A stretch of DNA of 64,000 nt, taken from assembly GCA_951804985.1 (NCBI GenBank), contig OX638131.1, positions 105,110,464-105,174,463 of the forward strand, in the 5' to 3' direction. Both the position numbers and the translations under genes were made by a program. Under the pieces are notes generated by a model. It worked only from the letters and a program-made list of their open reading frames with translations. It made no database searches and was not told where the DNA came from. Below are positions 10,922 through 22,282 of the stretch, piece after piece. Position 1 is the first letter of the stretch. The number at the start of each line of letters is the position of its first letter. This DNA is from Dryomyza anilis. Its lineage: Eukaryota > Arthropoda > Insecta > Diptera > Dryomyzidae.

Positions 10922-11853
10922 CAGTACTCGAAGTACTTTTTTCATTATTACGTTGTATTTTCATAATGTAGTTCGATATTTTTTGCTTGTTACAGTCCTG
11001 ATTTAATTATTTACATAAGCCGAAGTCTATACAATAGTCCGGAGAACAGTTCTATACAGTTTGATGTACGTTTATAAATAAGTACGTAGTATATTTTAAA
11101 TATCGTTCTGTGTTCGTATTTTTCGCCGTCGAAATTCCATTCTGTATAAAGTATTTGGTAGTATATTTGGTATGTTTAGTATATTTGGTAATATTTGGTA
11201 GTTCATTTTGTCGACATTCGAGTGTACGTCTTCATAGAACGTTTCTTATATGTCGTAGTATTTTTACTCAGATTCCGGATTTTCAAAGAATATGAAAATT
11301 ATTTTGAGTACATTTGACATAACATTCCTATACAGATCGGTGTGCGTATGTTCGCAGTAAATTCTGATTCGAAATTCAAACTTATTATTGCTAAAAGCCT
11401 ATTTTACATTATTATAGGGCACATTCCCAATTGCATTGTTTATGTAGTAAGAAGTATGTTTCTAAAAAGTTTGGAGTACATTTGTATATATTTGTTGAAC
11501 GTTTTGAATATTGTTTTTTATTATAGTCTTAAACTTATTCCGTATAGAGTCCAAAGTTTACAGAAGGAATTCAATATACAGTTCTTTCTGCATACGCTTC
11601 TTAGTTCATTCTGAATATTGTTAGGTATCTTTACTTTTGTAATGTCCATAATCTATTTAGTCAGAAGTCTATATAACGGACTTCGAGTGTCATTTAGTAA
11701 CAGTCCCGAAATCTGTTACTTATACAGTTCTGTATATGTTCTCAGTTACGGAATTGCATAAAATCTAGATTCCATTTTGATGAAAAACGGGATTGCTTTT
11801 ATATATAGTTCATATAGTTCATTGTTTAGGATATAATTCGATGTCCATGCTTT
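10922..11853. repeat. Degenerate AGTCCGAAGTCT-type repeats
   Basis: Loose recurrences of AGTCYGAAGTCTA, CAGTTCTGTATA and similar phrases, including the second copy (11443-11800) of the segment at 8149-8410. The frames at 11110-11295 and 11342-11614 are AT-rich and motif-free. This is probably old tandem or transposon-derived DNA. Confidence 0.4.
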
Positions 11854-12599
11854 TTATACCCTACACTAAGAGTGAAAGGGTATATTCAGTTTGGTACGCC
11901 GTTTGTAACACCCAGAAGGAAGCATCTCCGGTATGGAAAAGTATATATATTCTTGATCAGCATGACCTCCTGAGTCGATTTAGCGATGTCCGTCTGTCCG
12001 TCTGTCTGTCTGTCCGTCTGTCTGTCTGTCCGTCTGTCTGTCTGTCTGTCTGTTGAAATCCCTAAGACTTTTAAAATTGAAGAGCTAGATAAATGAAACT
12101 TATAACTTAGATTACTAATATACCTACGCTGTATGTGCGAAAAAATTGGCGAGATCGGTCCATTGTGACCTATGATCCGACCACTTATGTTCAAATACCT
12201 CATATAAAATGAACATATAAAGATCAATTTTTATGTATACGTGCTTAGGTAAACTTTTTTGGTCAAATATATATTGATATCATGCTCACATACATGATAA
12301 TAATGTTTTCCGGCGAAAAGACTTGTGGTTCACAAAAAAAAAAAAAATCGAAATTCGGTACACCTACCCATTTGTAAATATGGGTATCAAATGAATGGAA
12401 ATTCTTCAGCGATTGAATGTTTGTAGTTTTTTTCAGGATTCGTATACCCTGGTGACCTATATATCACTTTGAATGGTAACCACACATATGTGTAGGGTAT
12501 TTATAGTCGGCTTAGACCGACTATAATTTTGATAATCCTAACTATCATAATTACACCTACTTTAAAATTTCCCATGTGATCTAACCTTCCCAACTGGTT
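11854..12599 (+). mobile_element. mini-me / INE-1-like element, copy 1
   Basis: It starts with an inverted pair TATACCCT..AGGGTATA. The core TATATATTCTTGATCA..CTGAGTCGATTTAGC is followed by a GTCY microsatellite (about 11989-12050), and a 3' hairpin TATAGTCGG..CCGACTATA lies near 12505-12530. Three copies (here, 32417 and 45602) share both boundaries: TTATACCC at the left and CCCAACTGGTT at the right. The core next to (GTCY)n is the signature described for dipteran mini-me elements. It is non-coding; frames here come from the microsatellite. Confidence 0.88.
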
Positions 12600-13084
12600 A
12601 AAATTCGCAGTAGTTTCTTTGTCTATATTACTGAGTACAATCCAATATTCATTTTGTTTACAGTTCGGAGTTTCTTTCTATATATGCGTAGTATTTTTGC
12701 TTATAATTCATAGAACGTTTTGTATATAATTCGTTGTCGGTACATTTTAACCTATTTTGTATTTAGTCCGGAGGTTACATGCGGAACGAACCACAGTTCG
12801 TACGTTTTGTATACAGACCATTCATTCTTATTTATATTAACTGTTCCTAGTACTTTTAGAATGTGGTTTGGTCTTCGTACTTTTTACTGTCCTTTCTGTA
12901 TAAATTTATACCCAATGCACAATACCTTTTTATATACATTTCGGAATCGTTGCTGTGGGCAGTTCAAATTTTAGTTTGTTCTAGTCTAAGTAGTCTTGAG
13001 TCTGACCTATGTACATTCTGAAATAAAATTCGTATACATTGCAGAGTTCTTTAAGCATATAGTCCAAATTCAGAGTCTGTTAGT
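12600..13084. other. Unrecognised AT-rich sequence
   Basis: No gene or element recognised. It carries occasional CAGTTCGGAGT / AGTCCGGAGGT phrases like those in the flanking degenerate repeats. Confidence 0.4.
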
Positions 13085-14600
13085 ATAAAAAACATGTTGC
13101 TTGTAGTCTGGAATTCAATATCTCCGAAAACCGTATTTTGAGATCGTCTATATTCCCTTTCCAAAGTATCGAAGATCGGAGTCTTCCAAAGTATCGCCAA
13201 AGTCTTTTATGTATTATGAAACACGTTGCCTGTAGTCTGGAGTTCAATATCTCTGAAATTCGGTATCTTGAGATCGTCTATATTCAATATCTCCAAAATC
13301 CGTATTTTGAGATCGTCTATATTCCCCTTCCAAAGTATCGAAGATCGGAGTTTTCCAAAGTATCGCACATGGGAGTCTTTTATGTATAATGAAACAAGTT
13401 GCCTGTAGTCTGGAGTTCAATATCTCTGAAATTCTGTATCTTGAGATCGTCTATATTCCCTTTCCAAATATAGTCCAAATTATCGAAGATCGGAGTCTTC
13501 CAAAGTCTCGAAAATCTGAGTCTGTTAATATAATAAACACGTTGCCTGTAGTCTGGAGTTTAATATCTCCAAAATTTGTATCTTGAGGTCGTCTACATTC
13601 CCTTTCCCAACGTAGTCCAAAGTATCGAAGATCAGAGTCTTCCAAAGTATCCAAAATGGGAGTCTCTTATGTATAATGAAACACTTCACATAAAATCTGG
13701 AGTTAATTCTCTCTGGAATTCGGTATCTTGCGATCGTCTATATTCCCTTTCCAAATATAGTCCAAAGTATCGATATGGAAGACTCCGATCCAAAGTATCG
13801 AAAATGGGAGTCTGTTGTGTATAATGAAACACTTCACATATAGTCTAGAGTTCATTCTATGCGAAATTCGATATCTTGAGACCGTTTATACTTTCTACAT
13901 ATAGTCCAAAGTAACGAAGATCGGAGTATATTATGTATTGATTTTGTACAACCAGTTTCATATGCGAAATAGGACGTGAATCATTCGAAGTCTAATTAGT
14001 ACATAGTACGCTGTTCTTCCTGTATAAATATCGGTGTTCTTTAAGCACTATGTTATGTAAAGTGATACACTTTCATTGTTGTCTGAAGTTCATTCTTTTC
14101 GAAATTTGTTATCTTAACTCAGTATGTATTTACTTTATACATATAGTCCAAAGTATAAAAATGGTAGTCTGTTCTGTATTAATTTTGCATAACCAGTCCT
14201 GTATGCCATCTGAATGCCCTATCTATGTACAGTCCGAGGTCTAATTTGTATACAGTCTACATATCGACCTGTACAAATTTCGGAGTATTTTTAGGAATCT
14301 AAAATCGGAGAATAATCGGAGTCTGTTCAGTATAATGAAACCATATACTCTGGAGATCGTTCTCATCGAAATTGTATTTCCGCATTTACTACAAAGTATC
14401 GAATATAGTAGTCTGCTTTATATTTATTTTATACAACCAGTCATGTTTGCAATCTGGAGACCAATATGCGTACAGTCCGAAGTATAAATTGTCTGGAATA
14501 CTGAATTCGGAATCTTAAGACCGTGTCGTTTTTTCTACATATAGTCCAAAGTATCGATGACAGTGTCTGTTCTGTATTCATTTTGCACTTCCAGTCAAAT
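13085..14600 (+). repeat. Degenerate tandem array, about 130-170-bp unit
   Basis: Each unit contains TAGTCTGGAGTTCAATATCT, GTATCTTGAGATCGTCTATA, TTCCCTTTCCAAATATAGTC, AAAGTATCGAAGATCGGAGTC and TATGTATAATGAAACAC, in that order. Unit starts are near 13103, 13234, 13405, 13550, 13697 and 13840, and then increasingly diverged units to about 14600. Unit lengths vary because some sub-blocks are duplicated or missing. The short proteins that can be translated repeat in the same way and are artefacts. Confidence 0.8.
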
Positions 14601-16345
14601 ATAAAAAAATGTGCTTTTTGCGCGCATACCTTTTCGTAATTAGAAATACTCATTTAACAATTAAAGTTACATAACTTCAAATACTAATTAGAAATTCTTT
14701 ATGTATTTCAAAGCAATCCAATGCTATGGATAAAATTTTTAAAATACCTCAACAATTATCTGAAGAATTCTTAAATGATATAAGCCATAAAAAGTTGCAA
14801 AACGTTGAGTAGGTTTATTTCATTTTATAAAAAAACACATTCAATAAATCCAACGTATAACACAACGTATAAAAAGAATATTAAGCCAAAACTACTGTGC
14901 TGTGCGTGATTTCGGCCAAAATCTTTTGAAGTAACGAATGTGTCTCGGAACATTTTTCAAATGAACGCTGACTTAAATGATGACATGACAGAAATGCTTC
15001 TTAAAGGAACGAATGCTGTATAATGCCTATATAAACATAATTCAAAAGTATTCGTTCGAGTGTGTGTTTTATCTGGATATACAGAAGCTGTCAAAGATAT
15101 TTGTTTTTCATTTCATACGATGACAATTCATTTGTGATCAAAGTAACCCAAAAATGAAAAATAAAAAAAAAAAAAAAAAAAAACAGAGAAATAACCTCTT
15201 CGAACCGCATACATTGCAACAAGGCAAACAAACAGTAGCCGGTTTCCGAGATATGGCTGAATGCACAAATGGCTTATAGCGGGTATTTAATAAATTCCAA
15301 TGTTTGGCAAATATTGGTGGCTGTCGTCATGCATTGACAGCTAGCAATATTGTGATTTAAGGCTGTTGGTTGTTGTTGACAACTGACACGGAGGACTTGT
15401 TAGGGTTTTTATAAAAGGGTTTTTTCTTTTGCTGTATATTGTTGAAGTTTATCGGAGGTTTGTTATTTGTTTTTTGTTTTTATTCAAGGTGCTCTTTGAA
15501 AATGTTATTTGATTTTTGATTCAAATAATAGCAGCACTTAAGTGCGTTCCAGGAAAAACTATAAGAACCAAACATTCCATGAGTTATTGCAGACATTTCA
15601 AAGTAAGACCGCCGCTTAAAGTAGCTTCCAAAATTAAGGACTTATGCGCTCTTGACATTTTTTTCCTGTTGTATTTTTCAATTTTACTAAATATTTCTCA
15701 TCTCCTTGTGAAAAGAACATTCAAGAAGAACTTGCATATAGTAGTAGGTCTTTGTTATTGAATTTATGTTTGTCGGTTTGTTTTTGCGTCATTGTTTGTT
15801 GTTAGCATACATTTTAAAGCCCTCCTAATCACTCGAGTTTCTGTGAACTCACGTACTCTGCAGGATCACATGACGCGAATGATGCTGACACACCAGCAAA
15901 ATCACATTCAGGCTCTTTTCTGTTTGCTTAACCGCCGGCGTGTTATAAATAACATTATTTTTTAATGTTTCGTAGCTTAATGGGTCTATTTTTTTACTAG
16001 GACTGAATGGTGTGTGAAAAACAGTAAAATAACAAAACGATTTAAGGGGTCAATACTTATATAAGGAGGTAATGGAAAACAATATACAAATGAGTCATAG
16101 AAGTGGATGATCTAATAAAAAAAAACTGAATTATATATTGTCGTTTTCGATGTAAAACTCACCAAAACCATATACAATTTTTTAATAATTGATTTGAGAA
16201 AATATTGGTTTATCAATATTTTCTCAAAATTTTCACAAACATTGTTTTTGTTAATGTGCAATATTCCCAGAAGAAATTATTCTAGATCCATGATCGGGAA
16301 TGATGACTATTGAATTTGGTTCTTGCCATAATTCGAGCCGTCCAA
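14601..16345. other. Mostly unique sequence, no gene supported
   Basis: A long A run lies at about 15163-15183. The part at 15180-15420 is GC-richer and non-repetitive. The 81-residue frame at 15516-15761 has no known domain. No RNA gene is seen. Confidence 0.5.
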
Positions 16346-16615
16346 GTAGCGTCGGTGGATCGACTTGTTATTACGTTGGACTACGAGAGTCACTGGTGCG
16401 TTGCACTACGAACCTAAAAGACCCGGGTATAATCCCAGCAACCGCCAACATCTAAAAATGGTAATTGTTTTTCTATACTACCCTACCGCTTGGTAGCCAA
16501 TAGATGTCCTATGAGAATAAAACATTGCCTATGAAAAGCTCTCACCCTGTAGGTCCCACCATTTCGAGTATAAATACACCCAGAAAAAAATACTATATAA
16601 ATAATAGCTTTTTAC

Positions 16616-17957
16616 CAAGGATTGAAACCTAAACGAATAACGGTTTCGATTTCGGTTTCGGTTTTTTCCGCGTTTCGGTTTCGGTTACGGTTTCGGTTTT
16701 AAGTTTTTATAACGAAACGGTTTCGGTGTACCGGTTCCATGTTACGGTTTCGGTTTTTATATCGGTTTTTATATAAAATTTCTTTTTTTCCATATTTTTC
16801 AAATAACTAAACATTGTTTATATGGTGCTAAGTTATGTTCAAATTGTGATATTGGGGTAAAGTGGGAAACATAATTTAAACAATGTTTGTTTTTATTTCA
16901 GTAAAAATATTGTGTTATATGAATTATTTAATTGATTTCGCAAAGAAAAAATGTCAATTCAAAGCTTCGTGATCAAACCAATGAAAAGCAACATTTTGAC
17001 TTAACCTGAGATACGATCTGATTTGCAAAAGAGGTCAGAGAAGCGAACCTCAAACCAGAGAAACAAGAATACATCGGTAAATATTCTTAAAATTCATAAG
17101 GAGAAGAATTTTGTACAATTTTCATCCATAAAAGCCAAAGAAATTAAATTTCAACAATTCAGTGAACTGCAATATATGCCTTATACTTGAAATGTTCGAA
17201 CTTACACTTCATTTTTCTTATTTTCTGAAGTAGTTACTGAGATTTTAATAATTTTAAATTTTTATTCAAAGTTTTTCTTCATTACCATTGTTTTCTATTA
17301 CCTTATTATAATTTTTTAATCCCTAATATATATGTACGTTTGAAATTGAACTTTTTGAAAAATCACTCCATTAAAAGACCTATGGTATTCTATTGAATAG
17401 ATCCTTTAAAAGAATTTATACAATATTCAAATTAACTTTTCAAAATTTGTCCCACTTTACCCCAAGCTCCTCTATATATTTTACTAATACAATAAATAAA
17501 AAACCAACATCATTAAAATTTGTAACATTTTTTAACAAAATATTGTGCTTGGAGTTGATGGTGTTTTGTTGTTAATTCGATTTACCGCTACAGAAATTAA
17601 TGAAACAAAAAACAAATTTTACACCAAAGACCGTTGTTTTGGAAATATTGTTTCTTAAAAAACAACATGTGAATTTTTGTACAACAGGAAATGTTTATTT
17701 TGAGAACTCTTGAGAACATTTAAACATGCCTTGTACTTAAGGTCTTCTATATAAAATCAAATATATTTTTCGGTATCTTTTTATGGTTTTTTAAAAACCG
17801 TTTTAAACCGGTATAAAACCGAAACCGTTTATATCGGTTTTGGATATCGGTTTATTTCTGATTTTCGTATAACGGTTTCGGTTACGGTTTCGGTTTTAAA
17901 AATGAAACGGTTTTAAACGGATATCGGTTTCGGTTTCGGTTACGGTTTCAATCCTTG
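16616..17957. mobile_element. hAT-type non-autonomous element, 1342 bp
   Basis: Perfect 14-bp terminal inverted repeats CAAGGATTGAAACC are flanked by a perfect 8-bp duplication CTTTTTAC (16608-16615 and 17958-17965) that occurs once in the related empty MITE. Both subterminal regions carry clusters of CGGTTTCGGTT and TACGGTTTCGG in opposite orientation, which may be transposase-binding repeats. No transposase frame remains. The only notable frame, 17393-17575, is AT-rich without a motif. Superfamily is inferred from the 8-bp duplication and the end sequence. Confidence 0.85.
16852..17465. mobile_element. Inverted-repeat segment inside the hAT element, 614 bp
   Basis: TTGGGGTAAAGTGGGA at 16852-16867 is exactly mirrored by TCCCACTTTACCCCAA at 17450-17465. 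This may be yet another nested transposon or captured DNA. I find no convincing target duplication, so the family and whether it moved by itself are open. Confidence 0.5.
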
Positions 17958-18311
17958 CTTTTTACTATTAAAAAAAGTCAATAGGATAAATTATTATTTT
18001 AATCGGAAAATACCATTAAATACTAGAAAATACCATGACATTGCCATTGAGTTTATATGAAAAGATTTATTTTTTGTATACTATTGAATTAATATTTATC
18101 CCATTGACCAATTTTAATGGTATTTGAGCGAATTTTTTTCTGGGTGTATAACATAGCTCAAATGGACAGAGAAAAGTCGCTTAGTTCCTTCAGAGCTGAT
18201 GAACCAAATTATTATTAATATTATTACATGTCCAAGATGATCAGAAGATGATCATGTCTACCCTAATAGGGTAATCGGTTATACTGGCGAAATAAATTTT
18301 CAAACAACAAC

Positions 18312-19435
18312 AAAAAGTAAATTTTTAACAAAAAATCAAATTTTGTAAAATTTAAAATGTTCACTAAAAGTTAAATTGTTCACTAAAAATTCAATTTTTC
18401 ACTAAAAATTCGATTTTTCTCTAAAAATTCAGTTTTTCACTAAAAATCAAAATTTGTAAAATTTATAATATTCACTAAAAGTTAAATTTTTCACTAAAAG
18501 TTAAATTTTTTACTAAAAATTCAATTTTTCACTAAAAATTTAATTTTTCACTAAAAATTAAATTTTTCACTTGAAATTTAATTTTTCACCATAAAACCAA
18601 TTTTTCACTTGAATTTCAAATTTTTCACCATAAATTCAATTTTTCACTAAAAAATTTAATTTTTCACTAAAAATTAAATTTTTCATCATAAATTCAAATT
18701 TTCACTAAAAATTCAAATTTTCACTAAAAATTCAAATTTTCACTAAAAATTCAATTTTTCACTAAAAATTTATTTTTCATTAAAAATTCAATTTTTCACT
18801 AAAAATTCAATTTTTCACTAAAAATTCAATTTTCAATGAAAATTAAATTTTTCACTAAAAATTCAATATATCACTAAAAATTCTATATTTTACTAAAAAT
18901 TCAATTTTTCACTAAAAATTAAAATTTTCACTAAAAATTCAATTTTTCACTAAAAATTCAATTTTTCACTAAAAATTCAATTTTTCACTAAAAATTCAAT
19001 TTTTCACTAAAAATTCAATTTTTCACTAAAAATTGAATTTATCACTAAAAATTCAATTTTTTTTTTCTATATTTTACTAAAAATTCAATTTTTCACTAAA
19101 AATTAAAATTTTCACTAAAAATTCAATTTTTCACTAAAAATTCAATTTTTCACTAAAAATTCAATTTTTCACTAAAAATTCAATTTTTCACTAAAAATTG
19201 AATTTATCACTAAAAATTCAATTTTTCACTAAAAATTCAATTTTTCACTAAAAATTAAATTTTTCACTAAAAATTCAATTTTTCACTAAAAATTCAATTT
19301 TTTACTTAAAATTCAATTTTCAATAAAAATTCTACTTTTTACTACACGCGTTTCAATTTTTCACTAGAAATATCAATTTTCACTGAAAATACATATTTTC
19401 ATTAAATGTCGAATTTTCATTAAAATTTCAATTAT
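18312..19435 (+). repeat. 19-bp satellite, array A
   Basis: Tandem AATTTTTCACTAAAAATTC, about 55 units, reading CACT on the plus strand. The edges are degenerate and the middle (18900-19300) is cleaner. A block with the rare variants TTCTATATTTTACT and TTGAATTTATCACT is present twice, 165-184 bp apart, the difference being one unit, so a multi-unit segment was duplicated. It is non-coding. Confidence 0.92.
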
Positions 19436-21045
19436 TAAAACGTAAAAATATTTATGTAAAAATTACCATCAAAATAGTGCAAAATAAGCTGCATCGATAA
19501 AACATAGTATTTAGAGAAATTTATGAAAATTTCTGATTGGTATATTCATTACATCAAAAATAGGTATTATGAGCAGTGATTTACTTTTAATAAAAATAAA
19601 ATTGATGTACGTCAAACCAATTCCTTCAAATTTGATAAGAGAAATCGAAAAATTGATAATGTAATTAAAAAGAGGATATGATATTTCATAAATTATATCT
19701 GAACACCATTCAATATAAAAAAAAAACTGATTTGTACATAATTATTTGATGTATTTAAATACAATGTCAATATAAAATATTTTTTAAAATTTAAATAGCT
19801 GTTTTTACGGTTCATAAAAATAATAATAACCAAAACATTTTTAAACGTTTATTAATTTACAAAAATATTTTTTCTCTAAAGAAGTCATAATTAGCAAATC
19901 TCCAAAAAAAAAACATTTAATCGAATTGACGAACGTATAAATTATGTAAATAAAAATCGAAAAAAAAACCAAACAAAACGATCGACACTACAAAGCGAAG
20001 CCGCTTCAAATGTTAGGTGTGACAAGTAGTATAGTAAAAATAACTATAAATGTTGGTAAATCCAGCAAACTGCGCAAGAAGCACACGCGGCGTGTTCGAT
20101 GGTATTACTATTATTATTTATAATGCAAACTGTATTGAATTAGACCATCATAAAATATATTTAACTATATAAATATAAAAACTACGATGGTGCAAGTGAC
20201 TGAACGTAGGACCAACAACGAACCAATGCCGACAAAGCGTTTTACGATTATTGCAGGTCATTTGAAGAGCATTTCAACCGAACCAAAAAAAAAAAAATGC
20301 GCCGAGATTAAAGGTTGTGTTATAGTGTGGCGGCAACGACCCGATTACCTTTGAAGCGGCATCAAACTAACGCTGAGACTTATGACGATGATTTTGGTAT
20401 TGGTGTTGACGGCAAAATGAATGAATTTTTAATTAGGCAACAGACATAAATGTCGATAATAATGAAATTTACGATAGTTTTCGTTTTGGGCGCAAAAGGA
20501 CCGTCACATAGTACAAGGTGGAAAAAGGATTTTCGTTTAAAAAGCAGCTGTAGAGCATTAGATAATATTTGGAGTTTATGATAGCAATGTCAGGCATTAG
20601 TTTTAAAAAAACGCTGTATACTTAACATAACAATAAAATAATAAATATACATAAAGTTCTGTTTGTAAAAGTTATAGAAATGTTTTCGAAGCATTTGTTA
20701 GTTCTAATATGTTTGACGTACCCATGAGTTGTATGATAAACATTTTTTTGGTAACTATGACATAGAGATTAAAAATAGATTTTACCGAGGGAAATGAATC
20801 ACTAAAATGGAAATTAATTAGTGATGTATGAGAAAATATTATTTATATTAGTGTCAAGCAATTTGATATTAGGGAAATATTAAAATTACAGAAGGTTAAT
20901 TTTTAATAATTTCTTGTTTTTACTTTACTTTAAAAAAATTATTTCGAAAAATTCTTCTGCAAACTTGAATATTTATCCCTTGTAGAAAATTTCTATATTA
21001 GAGATAACCTGATCATGACCATATCATGTTGAATACTTTGTTTTA
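19436..21045. other. AT-rich sequence with one GC-richer unique patch
   Basis: No gene seen. The patch at about 19980-20550 is unique and less AT-rich than the rest; it has no long frame. The remainder is very AT-rich. Confidence 0.5.
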
Positions 21046-21753
21046 CACAGAAATATACTCATAAATAACATGAATTTTTTTCTCCAACTACCAGATTCAT
21101 CATATTGATACCACCGTTCATTAAATGACATATTTATGAATGCAATCATTACATATAATAACGTCTTCATACTATCGAACAACGAAATATTCAATACCAT
21201 GAATTGATGAATATGAACAATGAATTAATGAATATTTTATTTATTTTTCAAAAAAAAAAAATATTTTTCGAAAACATTTTTTTATTGAAAAAATATATAT
21301 ATTTTTTGAAAAAAATTTTTGTACTTAAAAAATGTTGTTGGAATAAATTTGATTAAAGAAAACCAATTATTTTTTTTTTTTCAAAAAAAAAATTTAGCAT
21401 AAATATAACAAAAAAATTAGACCTTTTTTTTTTAAATATATTTTTTGTAAACATACCTTCTATTAATATAAATGTTCCAATTACAAAAAAATATATTACA
21501 AAACATTTTACTAATTTATGTATGACGAGCAAGCATTATTTAAGAAATATCATACAGAAACAACTTGAGAACTGAGAAAAATGGCAAAAAGTAAATGAGA
21601 AATAAAGATCTTGATTGACAGTTACCAATCGTGTATCATATATATGATCGCATTCATAACATTGATGTCCTTTGTCATTAATATTATGAATGATTCATCA
21701 ATACAATGAATCATGGTTTGAAGAACAGAATTCATATACATTCTTTTTCTGTG
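21046..21753 (-). mobile_element. MITE with CACAGAAA ends (CATCATATTGATGAA family), copy 1
   Basis: Ends CACAGAAATATA and TTCTTTTTCTGTG. The right end, read backwards (GAATTCTGTTCTTCAAACCATGATTCATTG), matches the left end of the element at 60103 in order, and the left end matches that element's right end (CCAACTACCAGATTCATCATA). That gives two copies in opposite orientation. It has no frame and a very AT-rich interior. Confidence 0.65.
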
Positions 21754-21846
21754 GAATATCAAAGAAGTAATCACAAGTTAACAGATGATGACTTTTAATA
21801 AGTCTTAAGTTACAGTACAAGAACTGTGTTCATCTGTACCCCGAGA

Positions 21847-22282
21847 ACACCCAAAAAAATTCTACCAACAACCAGTATTCATCATATTTATGGATTTATT
21901 CATTGAATTAAAATCGTATTTTTTGATTGTTTTTCATTTTCAATATTTTTTATAACATTTCAAACAAAAATTTACACTTATATTTATTTATTATTCTTTT
22001 AAGATTTATAATATTGAAATAAATATGGTTTCATGTACAAAATTCATCTATATGATGTACACTTGTTCATTAATATGACGAAATGGAGTCTTGGCATAAT
22101 TAAAAATTAAATATTTTAAAACTTATTAGAATTATAAATACATTAATGTATAAATATAGACAAATTTAAATTTAAAAATTTTCGTTAAAAAAATATTGAA
22201 AATGAAAAACATTAAAAAAATTCAATGAATGAATTCATCAATATGATGAAAACTGGTTGTTGGTAGATATTTTTTTTCGTGT
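21847..22282. mobile_element. Long-TIR MITE, 436 bp
   Basis: Terminal inverted repeats extend about 60 bp: left ACACCCAAAAAAATTCTACC followed by AACAACCAGTATTCATCATA, and the right end is its near-complement (GATGAAAACTGGTTGTTGG then TAGATATTTTTTTTCGTGT). It is related in its subterminal part to the 21046 and 60103 elements. The interior is AT-rich and there is no coding. Confidence 0.75.

Larger units (their letters stand above)
16577..18146. mobile_element. TA-flanked MITE, split by a hAT insertion
   Basis: Ends are CACCCAGAAAAAAAT and its complement ATTTTTTTCTGGGTG. TA flanks both ends, and the SINE it entered has a single TATA at that point, as expected for a TA target duplication. Without the inner insertion the element is about 220 bp. 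An unbroken 212-bp relative in the opposite orientation at 39476-39687 shares the interior (TACCATTAAATACTAGAAAA and neighbours), which confirms the boundaries. Tc1/mariner-type mobilisation is inferred from the TA. Confidence 0.8.
16350..18224 (+). mobile_element. SINE-1, copy c, diverged and split by nested insertions
   Basis: The left part (about 16350-16576) keeps a decayed tRNA-like head (CACTGGTGCGTTGCACTACGA, then GGGTATAATCCC where box B should be) and the body AAAACATTGCCTATGAAAAGC. The body resumes at 18147 (TATAACATAGCTCAAATGG) and ends in an ATTATTATTAAT tail near 18224. The interruption 16577-18146 is the MITE described next. Its divergence from copies a and b makes this one of the older SINEs here. 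Confidence 0.65.

Noticed and set aside
11886..12227. 113-residue minus frame (and similar frames at 45705-45962 and 59118-59456)
   Set aside because: All cross the GTCY microsatellite of mini-me elements, which has no stop in several frames; mini-me elements are non-coding.
18312..19435. CRISPR array
   Set aside because: The repeats are contiguous 19-bp units without unique spacers, in eukaryotic AT-rich DNA; it is a satellite.
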